A DNA stretch of 64,000 nt from Typhlomys cinereus (lineage: Eukaryota; Chordata; Mammalia; Rodentia; Platacanthomyidae): contig JALPQD010000225.1 in the NCBI GenBank assembly GCA_023101885.1, forward strand, positions 806,001-870,000, in the 5' to 3' direction. The notes under the pieces were generated by a model. The model had not been told where the DNA came from and searched no databases. It saw only the letters and a list, made by a program, of their open reading frames with translations. This document shows positions 34,193 to 45,345 of the stretch, one piece after another. The stretch's first letter is position 1, and each line of letters opens with the position of its first letter. Made by a program: the position numbers and the translations under genes.

Positions 34193-34545
34193 TGTCATGT
34201 TTGAAATGTGTCCCCCACAGTCTCATGTGTTTGGCGGTCATGGCACATTGAGAAGTGGAGCCTTGCTGGAGGAAGGCAGTCACAAGGGGTGGGCCTTGAG
34301 GTGGATTAGTCCCACCCTACCTCCAGGAGAAGTCTGTCTTTGCTGCAAGCAGTCTGCAGCTCTCAGCTTCCAAGATGTCTGCGGTGACTTAGCCTCCTCC
34401 AGCTTTGGCCAACCAGTCATGCCACCTCTGCTTTGAGAGACGGTAACTTCCCTCTGGAACTGTAAGCTGAATAAACCTCCCTTTCTCCTTAAGTTGATTG
34501 ACTTTGAGGGTTCTCTCACAGCAATAGTAAAGAGTAACTGTTACA
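34193..34545 (+). mobile_element. 3' LTR of the MaLR element (353 bases)
   Basis: Starts 'tgtcatgtttgaaatgtgtc' and ends 'gagtaactgttaca'. It retains the 22-base segment missing from the 5' LTR ('ccacagtctcatgtgtttgg'), as do the fragments at 5172 and 5350, so the 5' LTR carries the deletion. The 'gaataaacc' polyadenylation word is at about 34469. Confidence 0.9.
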
Positions 34546-34550
34546 CCTCC

Positions 34551-35138
34551 TTTGTGCTCAGCCATGGAGGGTAGAGAATGTGGAACACAGTCTAGGATTC
34601 AGATTTGGGGATCATCCAAGAATTGAGCAAGTGCCTGCCACTTGACAAGAAAATTAGAACTCGGTTAGCATGTGCTCTGTGCTCTGTCCTGCCCTCAGGA
34701 TTGTGAAGTTGGTTTTCTGAGGCAGATCCCACCTGCCCCCCCCCATATCCCATCTACCTTTTCCCATCTACTTCTACTAATGCAAACTGCCCTTTAGCCT
34801 CTGTTTATCCTTTAACCAACAAGCTCGTTTGCGTAGTAGTGTTATGGTGACAGCTCACAGAAACCTTTGCTACATAGTAATTTATCTGTCATCTGGAAGT
34901 GGCGAAGGCAAGAGATGGATGTCTAGCCTGAGGCTTGCCTGGGCGGATGGATGCCCTGCTTGGATGTGCACTTAGTAAACTAAATAGAAAAATAAGTTTC
35001 CTAGTTGCTCTTGGTCATCTCTGCCTTTTAGCTAAGGCAAAACGTTTTGTTGAAACTCAACTAATTTCTACAAACATCTTCATTATCCACATAGAATCTG
35101 GGTTGGAACACAGATCATTTAGTAAGAGAATTATTCTC
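34551..35138. other. Unassigned sequence
   Basis: A C run at 34736-34744. No repeat or gene recognised. Confidence 0.45.
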
Positions 35139-35250
35139 AAAACTTGAGAGGGGTGGGGAGGGGGAGCAGGAGGTACGGGGGGAGGAAGAGGGAGGGAGGG
35201 AACTGGTGTACCTAATAAGTTTGTATGAGCTGAAATAAAAAAAAAACTTG
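35139..35250 (+). mobile_element. Very short L1 3' end (96 bases)
   Basis: The insert is 35147-35242: polypurine tract, then 'gggaactggtgtacctaata', 'agtttgtatgagctgaaata' and an A tail, identical in type to the young L1 end at 26864. The 8-base word 'aaaacttg' flanks it (35139-35146, 35243-35250). This is extreme 5' truncation, leaving only the purine tract and tail. Confidence 0.85.
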
Positions 35251-36134
35251 GAATGTATGACATTTGTCAAGGAATCCCATTATGTGATAGTATTTCTGTA
35301 TATTGTCTTAGAGTTATTTGGCAGGGAAGAGAAAGATGAGCTGGGGATCTTTCTAGAAAAGAGCTTGATGAAAAAGTAATGATTTTAGGCCCACCAATAG
35401 ACTGACAACCATAGCAATCAGAAAATCGATCAGTTATCACTATGGATAATTTTGACTTGTTTATTTGTACCATTGGATGGCTGAAAGAAGTGAACTTTAA
35501 AAATGAACTTGCTCATGTATGAAGTTGGCCATTTTAATCTGTTTACTATTTATTCACAATTGAAACGTTGCATAATTCACTGTATCTGCTTCCTCTCTTT
35601 AATGACTGATTTCTTTATTTTCAGAGTTTCTTTAATTATTCTAGCTATAAATACCTTGAGATATGTACCAATAGATTCTCTGGATATATAGTTAGAGACA
35701 TAGAAAATACTTTCAACAAGTGAACTTCATTTTCTTGATTTTTTTGGGAGCAGAATTTTTCAAAATAATTCTAATTTATTTTTCCTTCAATAGTTAGTGT
35801 TTTCTATATTCTAAAAACCTTTACTCACCCCAAAGATTGAAAAGTATTCTCCTGTTATTTCAAAAAGCTATAAGATTACATTTTTCATAAATGTTATTGT
35901 TTCAGTTACTCTATGGTCTGACCTTAGCAATTCCTCCTTAGTTTAGAATTAGCTTACCAAACTCCCCAGATAAGTCTGGGGTTGCCACTTCAATCTTTGG
36001 ATGAGTATTAACAATACCAAGGCCTGCAGCCATGATCATAGCATGTCTCTGTATTTACTACGATTTCTGTAAGCTCTTTCAATATTGTATAGTTTTCAGT
36101 TAACATGTTTTGTTTTCTTTTTTCTTTATGTATT
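35251..36134. other. AT-rich unassigned sequence
   Basis: No repeat recognised; probably continuous with the L1-rich region to the right. Confidence 0.4.
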
Positions 36135-36215
36135 ATTTTGTTTTTTGGTATAATGCTGGGGATTCATCTCATGGCCTCAACACATACCCTACCATTGAGC
36201 TACATCCCTAGCCCT
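36135..36215 (-). mobile_element. ID-like SINE fragment, antisense
   Basis: 'taatgctggggattcatctc', 'atggcctcaacacatac', 'cctaccattgagctacatcc' and 'ctagccct' correspond to antisense ID ('ggaccgaacccaggg', 'gctctaccactgagcta', 'aatccccaac'). Confidence 0.7.
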
Positions 36216-36449
36216 ATTTCATAGCTTACAGTGTACAAGATATTATATATATTCTGTTAAATTTATTTTCCAGTGTTTCACTTTTTATTATCAGTGGTAT
36301 TTTATTTTATATCAATTTCTAATTGTTCATTTCAGATATTTCAGAATAAAATTGCTGTGTGAGGACCACATCTTTCCACCTAAATTCACTTATATATATT
36401 TAATAACCATCAAGGATGTGATTTAGAAACAGTAAGATTTCTTTATTGT

Positions 36450-37015
36450 CTTCGAGTAACTATTCCTTCAAACTGTATGTTTATTCTTTTCTTTGCTGTA
36501 TTTTGTCAGTGAATACCTCTAGAAAAATGCTAAAAAGTAATGAGGAGGCAAGCTTTGTCCTTACCCCATTCTGAAGGAAAGCATTGAGTTATGTACCAAT
36601 AATTGGTACGCCTCTCGATTCTTTATTTTAACTTAAAAGAGGCCCTCCATTTCTAGTTTACTGGCCACATTTCTTTATGTAATTATAAGTAAGATTTTTA
36701 TCATAATTGTGCATCAAATTTTGACACATGCTTTCTTTATCGCTATGTAGAGTAGATTATTTGTATCTTTGTCTAAATTCTTGTAATGTGATACTAAGTA
36801 ATTTTTTGATATGTTTCTGTCCTTCTTTCTAGTATAAAAAACAGAAATATGTAATGTCTTTTTATATATGATAGACTTAATTGACTGAACTTTAGTTAAG
36901 ATTTTTTCCAACTATATTTGTGAGGGACATAAGCCTGTAAATTCATTTTCCTGTGACTGAGTCTTGCTTACCAGGTTTATCCTGGTCTCATGTGGATTGT
37001 ACAGTATTATTCAAA
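36450..37015 (-). mobile_element. Ancient L1 ORF2 fragment, antisense
   Basis: 'gctttgtccttaccccattctg', 'tttttatcataattgtgcatc', 'aagattttttccaactatat', 'gagggacataagcctgtaaa' and 'aggtttatcctggtctcatg' follow the antisense L1 reverse-transcriptase region in the right order. Frames are heavily broken, so it is dead. Confidence 0.75.
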
Positions 37016-37019
37016 ACTT

Positions 37020-37964
37020 TGATAAATGTAGTGTTATTTTTCCTATAGAATTTATTTTATTCCACTTATATGTACAGTTCAGTGCCACTGATTACATGTG
37101 CAGTGTTATAAAATCACAGCCTTTATTTTTAAAGCTTTTTCAACCTGAGAACACAGGCTCAAGCAATAACTGGCCCCACATCTCTGATGACCTCTAACCT
37201 CTGTGTGCATTAATTTTCCTCTCCTAAGTATTTCTTATAAGTATGTTCACAGTACTTGTCATTTTGTGTCTGTTTTTGCCTGTCAGAATGTCTTTAATGT
37301 TTATCCATACTGTTGCATACATCTGAACTCCATTTTTTTTGCATTGGTGAATAATATTATATGGTATTTTAAAAATGCATTTTATTCATCCATCTGTTAA
37401 TAAGTAGTAATAGTAGTAGTAGACATTTGCTTTTTGGTTGCTGTGAACATTGAATACAAGTATCTGTTTATGTCCTATTCTTTTAGGAGTTGATCCAGGG
37501 GTGGAATCACTGGATATGGTGATTTTATATTTGCCTTTTGAACACTAAAACATTTTTCTACAGAAACATTTTAATTTTATATTCTTGTTAATGTGATACA
37601 TGAACTCCAATTTTTCTTTACCTTACTATTTTCCATCAAGCAAGATAGCTATTCTAGTCAGCATGAAAACATACCTTTTCAAAATTGTGATTGGTGTTTC
37701 CTCAATAACTGACCATATGGAGCATCCTCAAGTGCATATAGCTATTGGCAGACCTTCTTTGGAGATGTAACTACTTAACCCATTTGCCCACATTCCTTCT
37801 GTTTATAAGTCAGTCCTTTGCATTTTATATATACTTTGGACAAAGCAATGTTTTACTTTGATGATATCTAGCAAGTATACATTTCTTTTGTTGTTCAGGA
37901 TTATTTAATTCTCAACATTTTAAAGAAGGTAACTTTGTTAAAGTTTCTGTATTGTAATTGTCTT
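37020..37964 (-). mobile_element. Ancient L1 3' UTR, antisense
   Basis: 'acttatatgtacagttcagt', 'gaataatattatatggta', 'tcatccatctgttaataag', 'ggttgctgtgaacattgaat', 'ccaggggtggaatcactgg', 'agaccttctttggagatgta' and 'acccatttgcccacattcc' are classical antisense L1M words in order. A separate insertion from 36450-37015, because 3' UTR words follow ORF2 words in the wrong order for a single antisense copy. Confidence 0.75.
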
Positions 37965-38050
37965 TCTTTGGAGGTGACAGTGTTTAGATTGAACCTAGGG
38001 CTACATACATGATTAACAAGTGCTCTACCACTGAACTACAATCCCAGCAC
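37965..38050 (-). mobile_element. ID-like SINE, antisense
   Basis: 'agattgaacctagggctaca', 'acaagtgctctaccactga', 'actacaatcccagcac' match the antisense ID core well. It lies inside the L1 region. Confidence 0.75.
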
Positions 38051-38089
38051 TTAATTGTTTTCTATTTATTCGATTTTGTTTCTTCAAAG

Positions 38090-38158
38090 CTGAAACTGAA
38101 TTTTGGAGATTGCAAATGCTAGTAAGTGCTTACCACTAAGCTCCATCTCCATATCCAA
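38090..38158 (-). mobile_element. Second ID-like fragment, antisense
   Basis: 'ggagattgcaaatgctagta' and 'agtgcttaccactaagctcc' fit a more decayed ID copy about 40 bases after the previous one. Confidence 0.5.
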
Positions 38159-38159
38159 T

Positions 38160-39677
38160 TTTGTTATTTTCTAATCTCTTTTTACCCTGACTATATTTTT
38201 CATGCATGTACTGTGGTTTTAATTTGTCCTTCCTTTGTTTCTTAAGCTGGAATTGGCTCACAGTCAATGTTTTCCTGGGTATCACCTAAGCTGAGATTCA
38301 TAGGTTTGTAACATTGTACTTTATTATAATTCCGCTAAAAATATTTTCTAATTTTCCTGGTGGTTATTTTGGTCCATGGGTCATTTAGAAATGCACTGCT
38401 TAATTTCCAAGTATTCTCCTCTTTGGTTTTGAGCTTAATCCAGTTATGTTTAAAGCAGAGTTTATGATTTATCAGTGCATTTTCTTATACTATATAGTGT
38501 CTCATGATGAATGTTCTATGTGCACTTGAAAGGAGTATGTATTTTGTGCCATAAAGTCTAGAGTAGGCTAACTGTTGATAGTGCTGGCCTGCCCTTCTGC
38601 ATCTGTGTTGATATCGTACTTGCTTGCTTCTCAACTACTGGGAGGACATTAACCTGTATCTGTTTCCCATTTAATTGGCAATAGCTTTTAAGTTGTTGTT
38701 ATCTTTATGTATATATAGCTAATTTATAATATATATTAGGATTTTCGTGTCCTTTGATAGGCTTACTTGGTCGTTATGAATTATTATGATTTATACTTAC
38801 ACTCATATGTTGTCTGTTTCCCATTTACTTTGGCAAGAGGTTTTACTTTTTTGGTTTATACTTTTAAGATGTTGCTAGCTTTATGTACGTATAGCTAATT
38901 TATAACATATTGTACATTAGGATTTTCATGTCCTTCAATGGGCTTACTTTGATCACTATGAATTATTGTGATCTGTGTCGCACTCTTATGTTGAAGTTTA
39001 CTTGGCTGGTATTCCTATAGTCACACGGCTTTCCCAAGACTGCTTTCAGTATATATATTGAAGTCTTATTTAGTTATAATTCTGTTTATAAGTATTGATA
39101 TCATGTATTGATATTATACAAGTGGTCTTGTTTTTCTGTATCTGAGAAGACAATCTATTCCATTTAATTGGGATTTAATATACTTACATGTAATGTACTA
39201 CTGACAGGTTTGTACACACTGTCTTGCTATTTATATATTTTGGCTAGCTTTTCCTTATTACTATGTCTCTTCCTACTTTTTCAAATCAATTGAGGTTTCT
39301 GTTTTTGTTTTCTCAGTATTCTATTTCATTTACTCTATACATTTATAAGAAATTCATCTTTATATCTTTGTACTTGATTTAGGGATAATGTACATCATTA
39401 ACTAATGCTAGTTTTTAAATTGAATATGTATCTTTTTATGTCTCCTAAAACATTGGGAACATTACAGAGGGATCTTTTTATATACTCCTGTCTTTTCTAT
39501 CACTAGTACAGTCCATTTAGATATTTTATGAGCTGCAGAGCACTTGTCTTAGTAATTCAAAAGCAAGAAAAGGTATTGCTTCTAATTATTCTAATTATTC
39601 ATGTGTTCATCTATAGTTATTTCTCATGTATATTTTCTTTGTAATAATACTTCACTTTAACTTAGTTAAAGAACCTT

Positions 39678-39718
<41 letters not shown>

Positions 39719-40700
39719 GTTTCAGGAAATACATTTATTGCAGTGCAGATCTATATAATACAAGTCTGATGGTGCTAAATTTTTAGGTATTAATGTGAAA
39801 ATACTCCTTTATCACTTTGTTTATTGAGGCATTTTTATTGGATTGAGAGCCCTGATATGGGGAAAGTTTGCCTTGTGATTAAATTCCAGTCCTTTGAGTT
39901 GTGATTCTGTTGCTTTATGTCCTGTGTTGTTTCTGACAAAACAGCTGTTACTCCTGACATTACTCCCTTGTATGCAATGTGTATTTTTCTTCTTCAGGCT
40001 GCTCTTCAGAATTTTCTCCTTATCCTTTGTGTTCAGCATTTTTCATATGATATAATTATTGTGGTCATCATTTTTTGTTACTGTGCTTGGATTTGCTAGA
40101 TCCTGAAATATTAATAATCAAAAATATTTTGGGGAATGCAGACTCTAGAATGCTATTAGTGAATTTCTCTACAATTGTTTCTTCTGCCTCAATTGAGCTC
40201 TACTCTCTCTGTACATGCCATATGGTACTGATGAACTATTCTGTGTTCTCTCATAGATTGCCAAGGCTGTTTTTGTCTCACCAGTACCTCATTATAGGCA
40301 GTTTCTATCGATCTTCATTCAGATACACGGATCCTTTTCTCATGCCATTTCCTGTTTGTCATTGGCATATCGTGATTTTGTTTGTTTCCTTACACTCTAT
40401 ATTTTCATTTGTGAGATATTTTGGTTCTTTCATTGTGACATTTTTCTAATGAGATTACCATTTGTTCATTCATTATGCCTGTCCTTCACTTAAATCATTG
40501 AATGTAGCTGTAATTACATTTAAAATCCTTGCTTTCTAGTCCTAGCACCTGTGCCATCTCTCTGTGTCAGTGTCTGGGTGTGGCGCTCATGATCTCTTTT
40601 GCCAAGATTGATGAAGGGTACATTGGATAACATGCATGCCATTTTGTTAACAGTCTGCGTTGTATAGTCAAATTGTGTTTTGGCAAAATATTAAGTAACT
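38160..40700 (-). mobile_element. Ancient L1M/HAL1-type sequence, antisense
   Basis: 'taatttccaagtattctcc', 'aatccagttatgtttaaagc', 'gttctatgtgcacttgaaag' and 'gagtatgtattttgtgcc' fit antisense old L1 3' sequence. Further right, 'tttcattcattatgcctg'-type words and AT-rich sequence continue to about 40.7 kb. Internal duplication is visible: 'gttgctagctttatgtacg' (38871) repeats 'gttgttatctttatgta' (38693), each followed by related sequence. A 124-residue frame (40075-40449) is not supported as a gene. Confidence 0.6.
39681..39714. repeat. (AT)n microsatellite
   Basis: About 34 bases of pure AT inside the old L1 region. Confidence 0.95.
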
Positions 40701-41979
40701 GGGATTTCAATTTGCTTGTGGCCTTGTTGGCACAAATCTAAAATATTAGTCTGTTGAACTAGAGTGACATACATCTGAGGTTTAACCTTTATGATGTCTT
40801 AACAAGATGTTCTAGACATTGAGAAAAATCTGTTCACGATGGTAATATGGAAGTGTCTGGTCCTGGTGATGTTCAAAGGCCCTGTCTCCATCTACCCAGT
40901 GTCCGCTATCTAGAAAATCTCAGTTCCATCCTTGGTTATGTAGCTCAGTAGATTAGGCTATTGGCACTCGTGCATCTTCCTACTCTCTGCTGCTCAATTC
41001 TTTAGACTCCATCTAACTCAGCAGCTCCAAATTCTATGCTCTTTCTCTGTATAGATCTTCAGATATCTGTTTGAGTTCTTCTCCCCTATGACACAACGTG
41101 GATGGAACTGTCCCTGGAGAGACTCACCTTGGTCCATGTGGTTTCCATTCCCTCAGGGATTGCAGTGTTCTGCCTTCCTAGTTATGATAAGCATTGCTTC
41201 ATGCGCTTTTAACTGCCTCAGAATTGTCTACAAAAAGTTAATTTGACAACTGTCAGCTCATCATAGCTGATCCCTGTAGGTGTCCCAAAATAATTTTTTG
41301 CTAGTCATAGTGTCATGGCAAAACTTTAATTCTTGCCTAGCACACTGCAAATAAGTTGGTATCAATAATGTATTTTGTTTTTTACACATAATTAATTTTT
41401 CTATTTGCAATAAAATAGTCTCATATGTGTTATGAATAGAAATTACTGGCATTTGGGGATAGACCTATAAAATTTGACTTAAAAAGGATTGTGTTAGTCT
41501 TTCTTTAGGGTATTATCACAAAATGCTTGAGGAAAGTTTTCCAATTTTTTTCTGACTTTAAATTACTGCTTTACTTTTTCTCATTTTTATATTCCATCTG
41601 TTTGGGCTTTTAAACTTTTTCATTTTTTTACTTTATTTCTAATTTTAATGTGTATATTTTAACCTAATATTTTAATAAACTCTTTAAAAGTACATTTTTA
41701 ACAAGTGCATTGCCAACTTGTTTAGACACCAACATGAAGGAATTAAGTCCCTGAAATACTAGAATTTTTACTATCTTCAAAATTTACTACTTCAAAATTC
41801 ATGAACACTTATTCCTCACATACAAGACATGGTTTCCATGCTATAAATTCTGTATGAAATTACAAAGCAGCACTTACAGTTCTCTACCTTGGAGATGATA
41901 TAAAACAGATAGATATAAAATAGATCTATTGTTATGCAGACAGCTTAAGCAATCTGTCATTCTAAAAACACAATACAAG
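40701..41979. other. AT-rich unassigned sequence
   Basis: Short frames only. Part is probably more old L1, not provable by eye. Confidence 0.4.
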
Positions 41980-42200
41980 GCTGGAAAGATGGCTTAAGGG
42001 TTAAGTCTCTGTCTCACGAGCAGAAGGTTCTAAGTTCAGATTCTAGTTTCCATGTTTTTATGCCAAGCATAAATTGGGGGCAGCTGTACTTCTAGCCCTG
42101 AAAGATAGAGCCTGGGAAACTCCAGAACAGAGAAACAGTACCCCAATAGCACAATCCAGAGTGTTTTGGGAAGTCATCCTTGGGCCTACAGGCACACAGT

Positions 42201-42277
<77 letters not shown>

Positions 42278-42300
42278 TTTAAAAAAAAAATAAATGTTAA
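41980..42300 (+). mobile_element. B2-type SINE with CT/CA tail
   Basis: 'ggctggaaagatggcttaag' (A box), 'gttaagtctctgtctcac', 'taagttcagattctag' (decayed B box) and the same body order as 8151 ('agcctgggaaactccagaac', 'ccttgggcctacaggcac'). It ends in a CT tract (42203-42241), a CA tract (42242-42275), then 'aatttt' and an A run (42282-42290). Confidence 0.88.
42203..42275. repeat. (CT)n(CA)n compound microsatellite
   Basis: About 39 bases of CT followed by about 34 of CA within the SINE tail. The RERERE and CVCVCV frames over it are repeat translations. Confidence 0.95.
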
Positions 42301-43379
42301 AGGTGCAATATCAAGAAATGATAATAATTATGTTACGAAAAGCTCGGAAATACTGGATTACTTATCAACCGAGACTTTTTCTTTGACCAGCAGTAGTGAC
42401 ATCTATTTGAATTTAAAGAATACTGTAGAACTTCTTCAACCAATACAATAGTGTAAAAAAAAGCTGTAAAATTCCTAAGGGTAAGTTGTCAACTTTCTTG
42501 CACTATGGCAAACACCTGAGTACATTTCGTAAAGAGGAAAACGTTATCTTGGTTCATGATTCAGAATGTGATCAGTTAGCCCTGTTGCTTGTGGGTATGC
42601 AAGACAGCCCTCTGTTTTGGAGGTCTCACAGAAAGCAAAATCTTTCCTGCATGCCATGAAAGCAATTCAGAAATGAAGACAGAAGATTGGACTGTCTTTC
42701 TTGTGCATAGCAGGTATGCATGCTCCCAGGGATCTGAGGACTTCCTGGGCTCACTTTCAGAGGTCCCTCTTCTTGCAGCACCAAACTATGGATCAAGTCT
42801 TTAACACAGGTGTTAGGGACACAGTCCAGACCCAAACATAGAAGCACTCCATATTGAAGCAAACACTAATCCCTCGTGTTGCTTAACTTACTTAGTGTTT
42901 TGTTCTCCTTTGATAATGAATATGCTCCTGTCTGCCACTTCATGGGTTGGGAAAATACAGTTTAATGACTCCTTAGTTCTTGTCTAGATAGTTGCTATGC
43001 TCTTGGTGTAGCACTCTTACGTGACTCTTTCCTTCCTTTTTTCTTCCCACATTGTCCCTGGTTTAGGCTTTATTTGTTTCTAGACAAATTTTCTTTACAC
43101 CTGAATCCATCCAGTTCATTTATCTTCTTTATTTTTTCCCTGAACACCAGAGATAACACAGCCAACTAAAGGAAAGAAGAAAAACAACATAGTTTCTTAG
43201 CTGTGGCTAGGCTAATTTGCTCCCAGTGGATGAGATAAGACAGTTGACTGAATCATCTTCTTTTTATCTACTATGTTTGTGACCCATAATTATCCAGGTT
43301 TGTTTAAAATCCACTTATGTGGTTTTCATTTTTACAAAATAATCTAAAATGAAGCATAATTGAAATTTGTTTGTATTGT
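42301..43379. other. Unassigned sequence
   Basis: Two overlapping frames (71 residues plus, 78 residues minus near 42600-42860) lack any pattern. No repeat recognised. Confidence 0.45.
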
Positions 43380-43808
43380 TATTGCTTCAATGGTGGTAGG
43401 CCAAACCACTATGATAAGCAATATATGCAATGCAGAAACCGGAGAGAGGCCTATTTTTTATTATATATTTTAATGCTTAATCTCCATTGTCAACTTCATC
43501 TGGTTTGCAATCACCCAACTTTGAGAAGAGGGAAAACCTGCGCTGAATGTGCACAACACTATCTCATGGACTTGGGGTACAAGCTGAATAAGGGTTAAAA
43601 AGGAGTAAGTGAGCCAAGTGCCAGCACTCATCTCTATCTCTGCCTCTGGACTATGGACTGATTGCTACCAGTTGCCTTTTGCTCTTGCCATCTTACTTTC
43701 CTGCCACTGGACTGTATCCCCAGTGTGTGAGCCAAATCAAGCCCTTTCTTCCTTCAATTGCTCTTGTCATATATTTTATTATAGCAGAGAAAAAAGTAAC
43801 TGATACCT
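43380..43808 (+). mobile_element. Rodent LTR-like repeat, sense copy
   Basis: 'ctccattgtcaacttcatct', 'tgcctctggactatggact', 'ccagtgtgtgagccaaatca', 'agccctttcttccttcaatt' and 'agcagagaaaaaagtaactg' match a rodent LTR-like family with a 'gagccaaataaaccctttcc' polyadenylation end. The family name is not known to me. Related copies: 15446, 44690 and 61500 (opposite strand), 59925 (same strand). Confidence 0.6.
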
Positions 43809-43924
43809 GTACTAGCACAACACTGCAGTGAACATGATATGTTGGAAGTCCCTTTCCCCTGGGTGTTTCAGATTCTTGCCATTGTGATTTTGCCACGCCC
43901 TGTGCCCTGTTAAGTCAGAATGTT

Positions 43925-44277
43925 CATAACAATGGTTTCAGGTACTCTTTCTGCTGCTGTGAGACAATACTCAAACACAACTTAAGGAAGAAAGGGAGAT
44001 TTATTTGCCTTGGGGTTCCACAGAGGCTATTGTCCGTTATGGCAGCAAAGGCGTGCAGCAGAAGCTGGAGCTTGGCTCAAGTCACATAGACATTGTAGAG
44101 GCAGAGAGAGCAAGAGAAGTCTGCTAGCAGAATCAGGGCAGGGCTCCCTAATTTCATGGCCTGCCACCTGTGACATGCCTTCTTCCAACAAGCGCCTTAC
44201 AACCTTCCCAAACATTAACAGCTAAGGATTTAAACACATGAGCCTATGGGACACAGCTCACACACCTTGATAACAAT
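43925..44277 (-). mobile_element. Solo MaLR LTR, antisense
   Basis: 'ggtactctttctgctgctgt', 'gaagaaagggagatttattt', 'agaggctattgtccgttatg', 'tgccttcttccaacaagcg', 'acacatgagcctatgggac' correspond to antisense MaLR LTR, closest to 31513. Edges accurate to about 10 bases. Confidence 0.75.
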
Positions 44278-44689
44278 GTCCAGACTTTACGACGCAGAGG
44301 AAGGAACATGATGGGGCTCACTCACACCTTGGTGGTCTTGGCCTAGAATTAATCCATATCATATCTACGCACCTTAACCCCTGACTGTGTGAAATTGCAT
44401 TCATTGTAGGCCTCCACCATATGTTGGCCTCTTCCTCATTTCCCACTGAAAGAACATGGCATGAGAAACACATAGGAAATAACAACAGTTCTGTTGTAAA
44501 GACAAGAAGAGCAAGATTGAGCAAGAAAGCTTTAGCTTTTCACAGTGTTGCTTGCAGTTTGCCTGCATGCTGCAGATACATTCCTGACCAGATAGCTTAG
44601 GAAACAAGGGATCTACTCTGGGTTATGAATTTGATACCAATCCACTGAGAGAACTGGCCATTCTAGATCCACAGGATTGTTGAGACAGA
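44278..44689. other. Unassigned sequence
   Basis: Between two LTR-type repeats; short overlapping minus-strand frames only. Confidence 0.4.
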
Positions 44690-44945
44690 CAATCCTCACT
44701 TGCAAGATAGCATGTTTATTCGGGAATATTGAAATAGGTCTACTCACTGAACCAGCTTCCCACATTTTATCCCCCTGCCCAGGAATTAGTCCCACCCACT
44801 ATAGACTGGGTCTTCCCTTGTCAATCAGACAATCTGCTACAGACTTGCTCAGGGCTTGCCCTAACTAGTAATCCTTTACCGATGAGCCTAGAGCTCAGTC
44901 CTCAATTGTCATGTTGACACATGTGTTTGTAACACAACATATGTT
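44690..44945 (-). mobile_element. Rodent LTR-like repeat, antisense
   Basis: 'agtcccacccactatagact', 'gggtcttcccttgtcaatca', 'ggcttgccctaactagtaat' and 'cctcaattgtcatgttgaca' match the copy at 15446 and, inverted, that at 43380. Confidence 0.6.
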
Positions 44946-45074
44946 CTGCTTAGTTAAATAGAGTAGATCTGAGCCTTATATCTCATTAATATAAGAAAAC
45001 AAAGGGAATGAGTTAGTATATTTCTCCTCAGGAAAAACTGTTTATAAAGATGAAATGTGCTGATTGTTATTCTT

Positions 45075-45345
45075 CAGCTGTAGTGGTTAAAGCACAGGCT
45101 CCAAAAACCTGCTTCCTGGGTTCACATCTATGGCCCCTTACTTGTGTGCCTACTGAGCCAAATGTCATTGGGCAAGTTAACTTTCCCATACATCTATTTC
45201 TTCTTCCACAAAATAAAATCAATAATATTTGGCATTTTTTAGATTATTAATTTTTTGGAATATGAATGATGGTAACATCTAAATTGTTTTGAAGAATTCC
45301 TGGCACATAATAAAGTATTCAATGAATGTTAATTATCATGGTAAT
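45075..45345 (+). mobile_element. Nearly complete MIR SINE
   Basis: Long collinear match to sense MIR: 'gtggttaaagcacaggctcc', 'ctgcttcctgggttcacat', 'cattgggcaagttaacttt', 'tcaataatatttggcat', 'attcctggcacataataaag', 'attcaatgaatgttaattat'. It covers almost the whole 260-base consensus, unusually full for so old a SINE. The 66-residue frame at 45050 is incidental. Confidence 0.88.

Larger units (their letters stand above)
32347..34550 (+). mobile_element. Complete MaLR provirus-like element (ORR1/MT-like)
   Basis: The 5' LTR, internal region and 3' LTR lie in one orientation, bracketed by the 5-base duplication 'cctcc' at 32347-32351 and 34546-34550. MaLRs are non-autonomous ERVL-related retrotransposons that move with enzymes supplied in trans. 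A hand count gives about 16 substitutions over about 330 aligned LTR bases (roughly 5%), which would make it a fairly recent insertion. No intact gag or pol frame is present; the longest internal frame is 136 residues. Confidence 0.9.

Noticed and set aside
34736..34744. Short homopolymer runs (also 32122, 51351, 59751, 63225) as functional sites
   Set aside because: Isolated C or G runs of 8-10 bases without further structure; could also be assembly-sensitive positions.
36450..40700. A single intact L1
   Set aside because: ORF2-type and 3' UTR-type words occur in an order that needs at least two antisense insertions, and all frames are broken.
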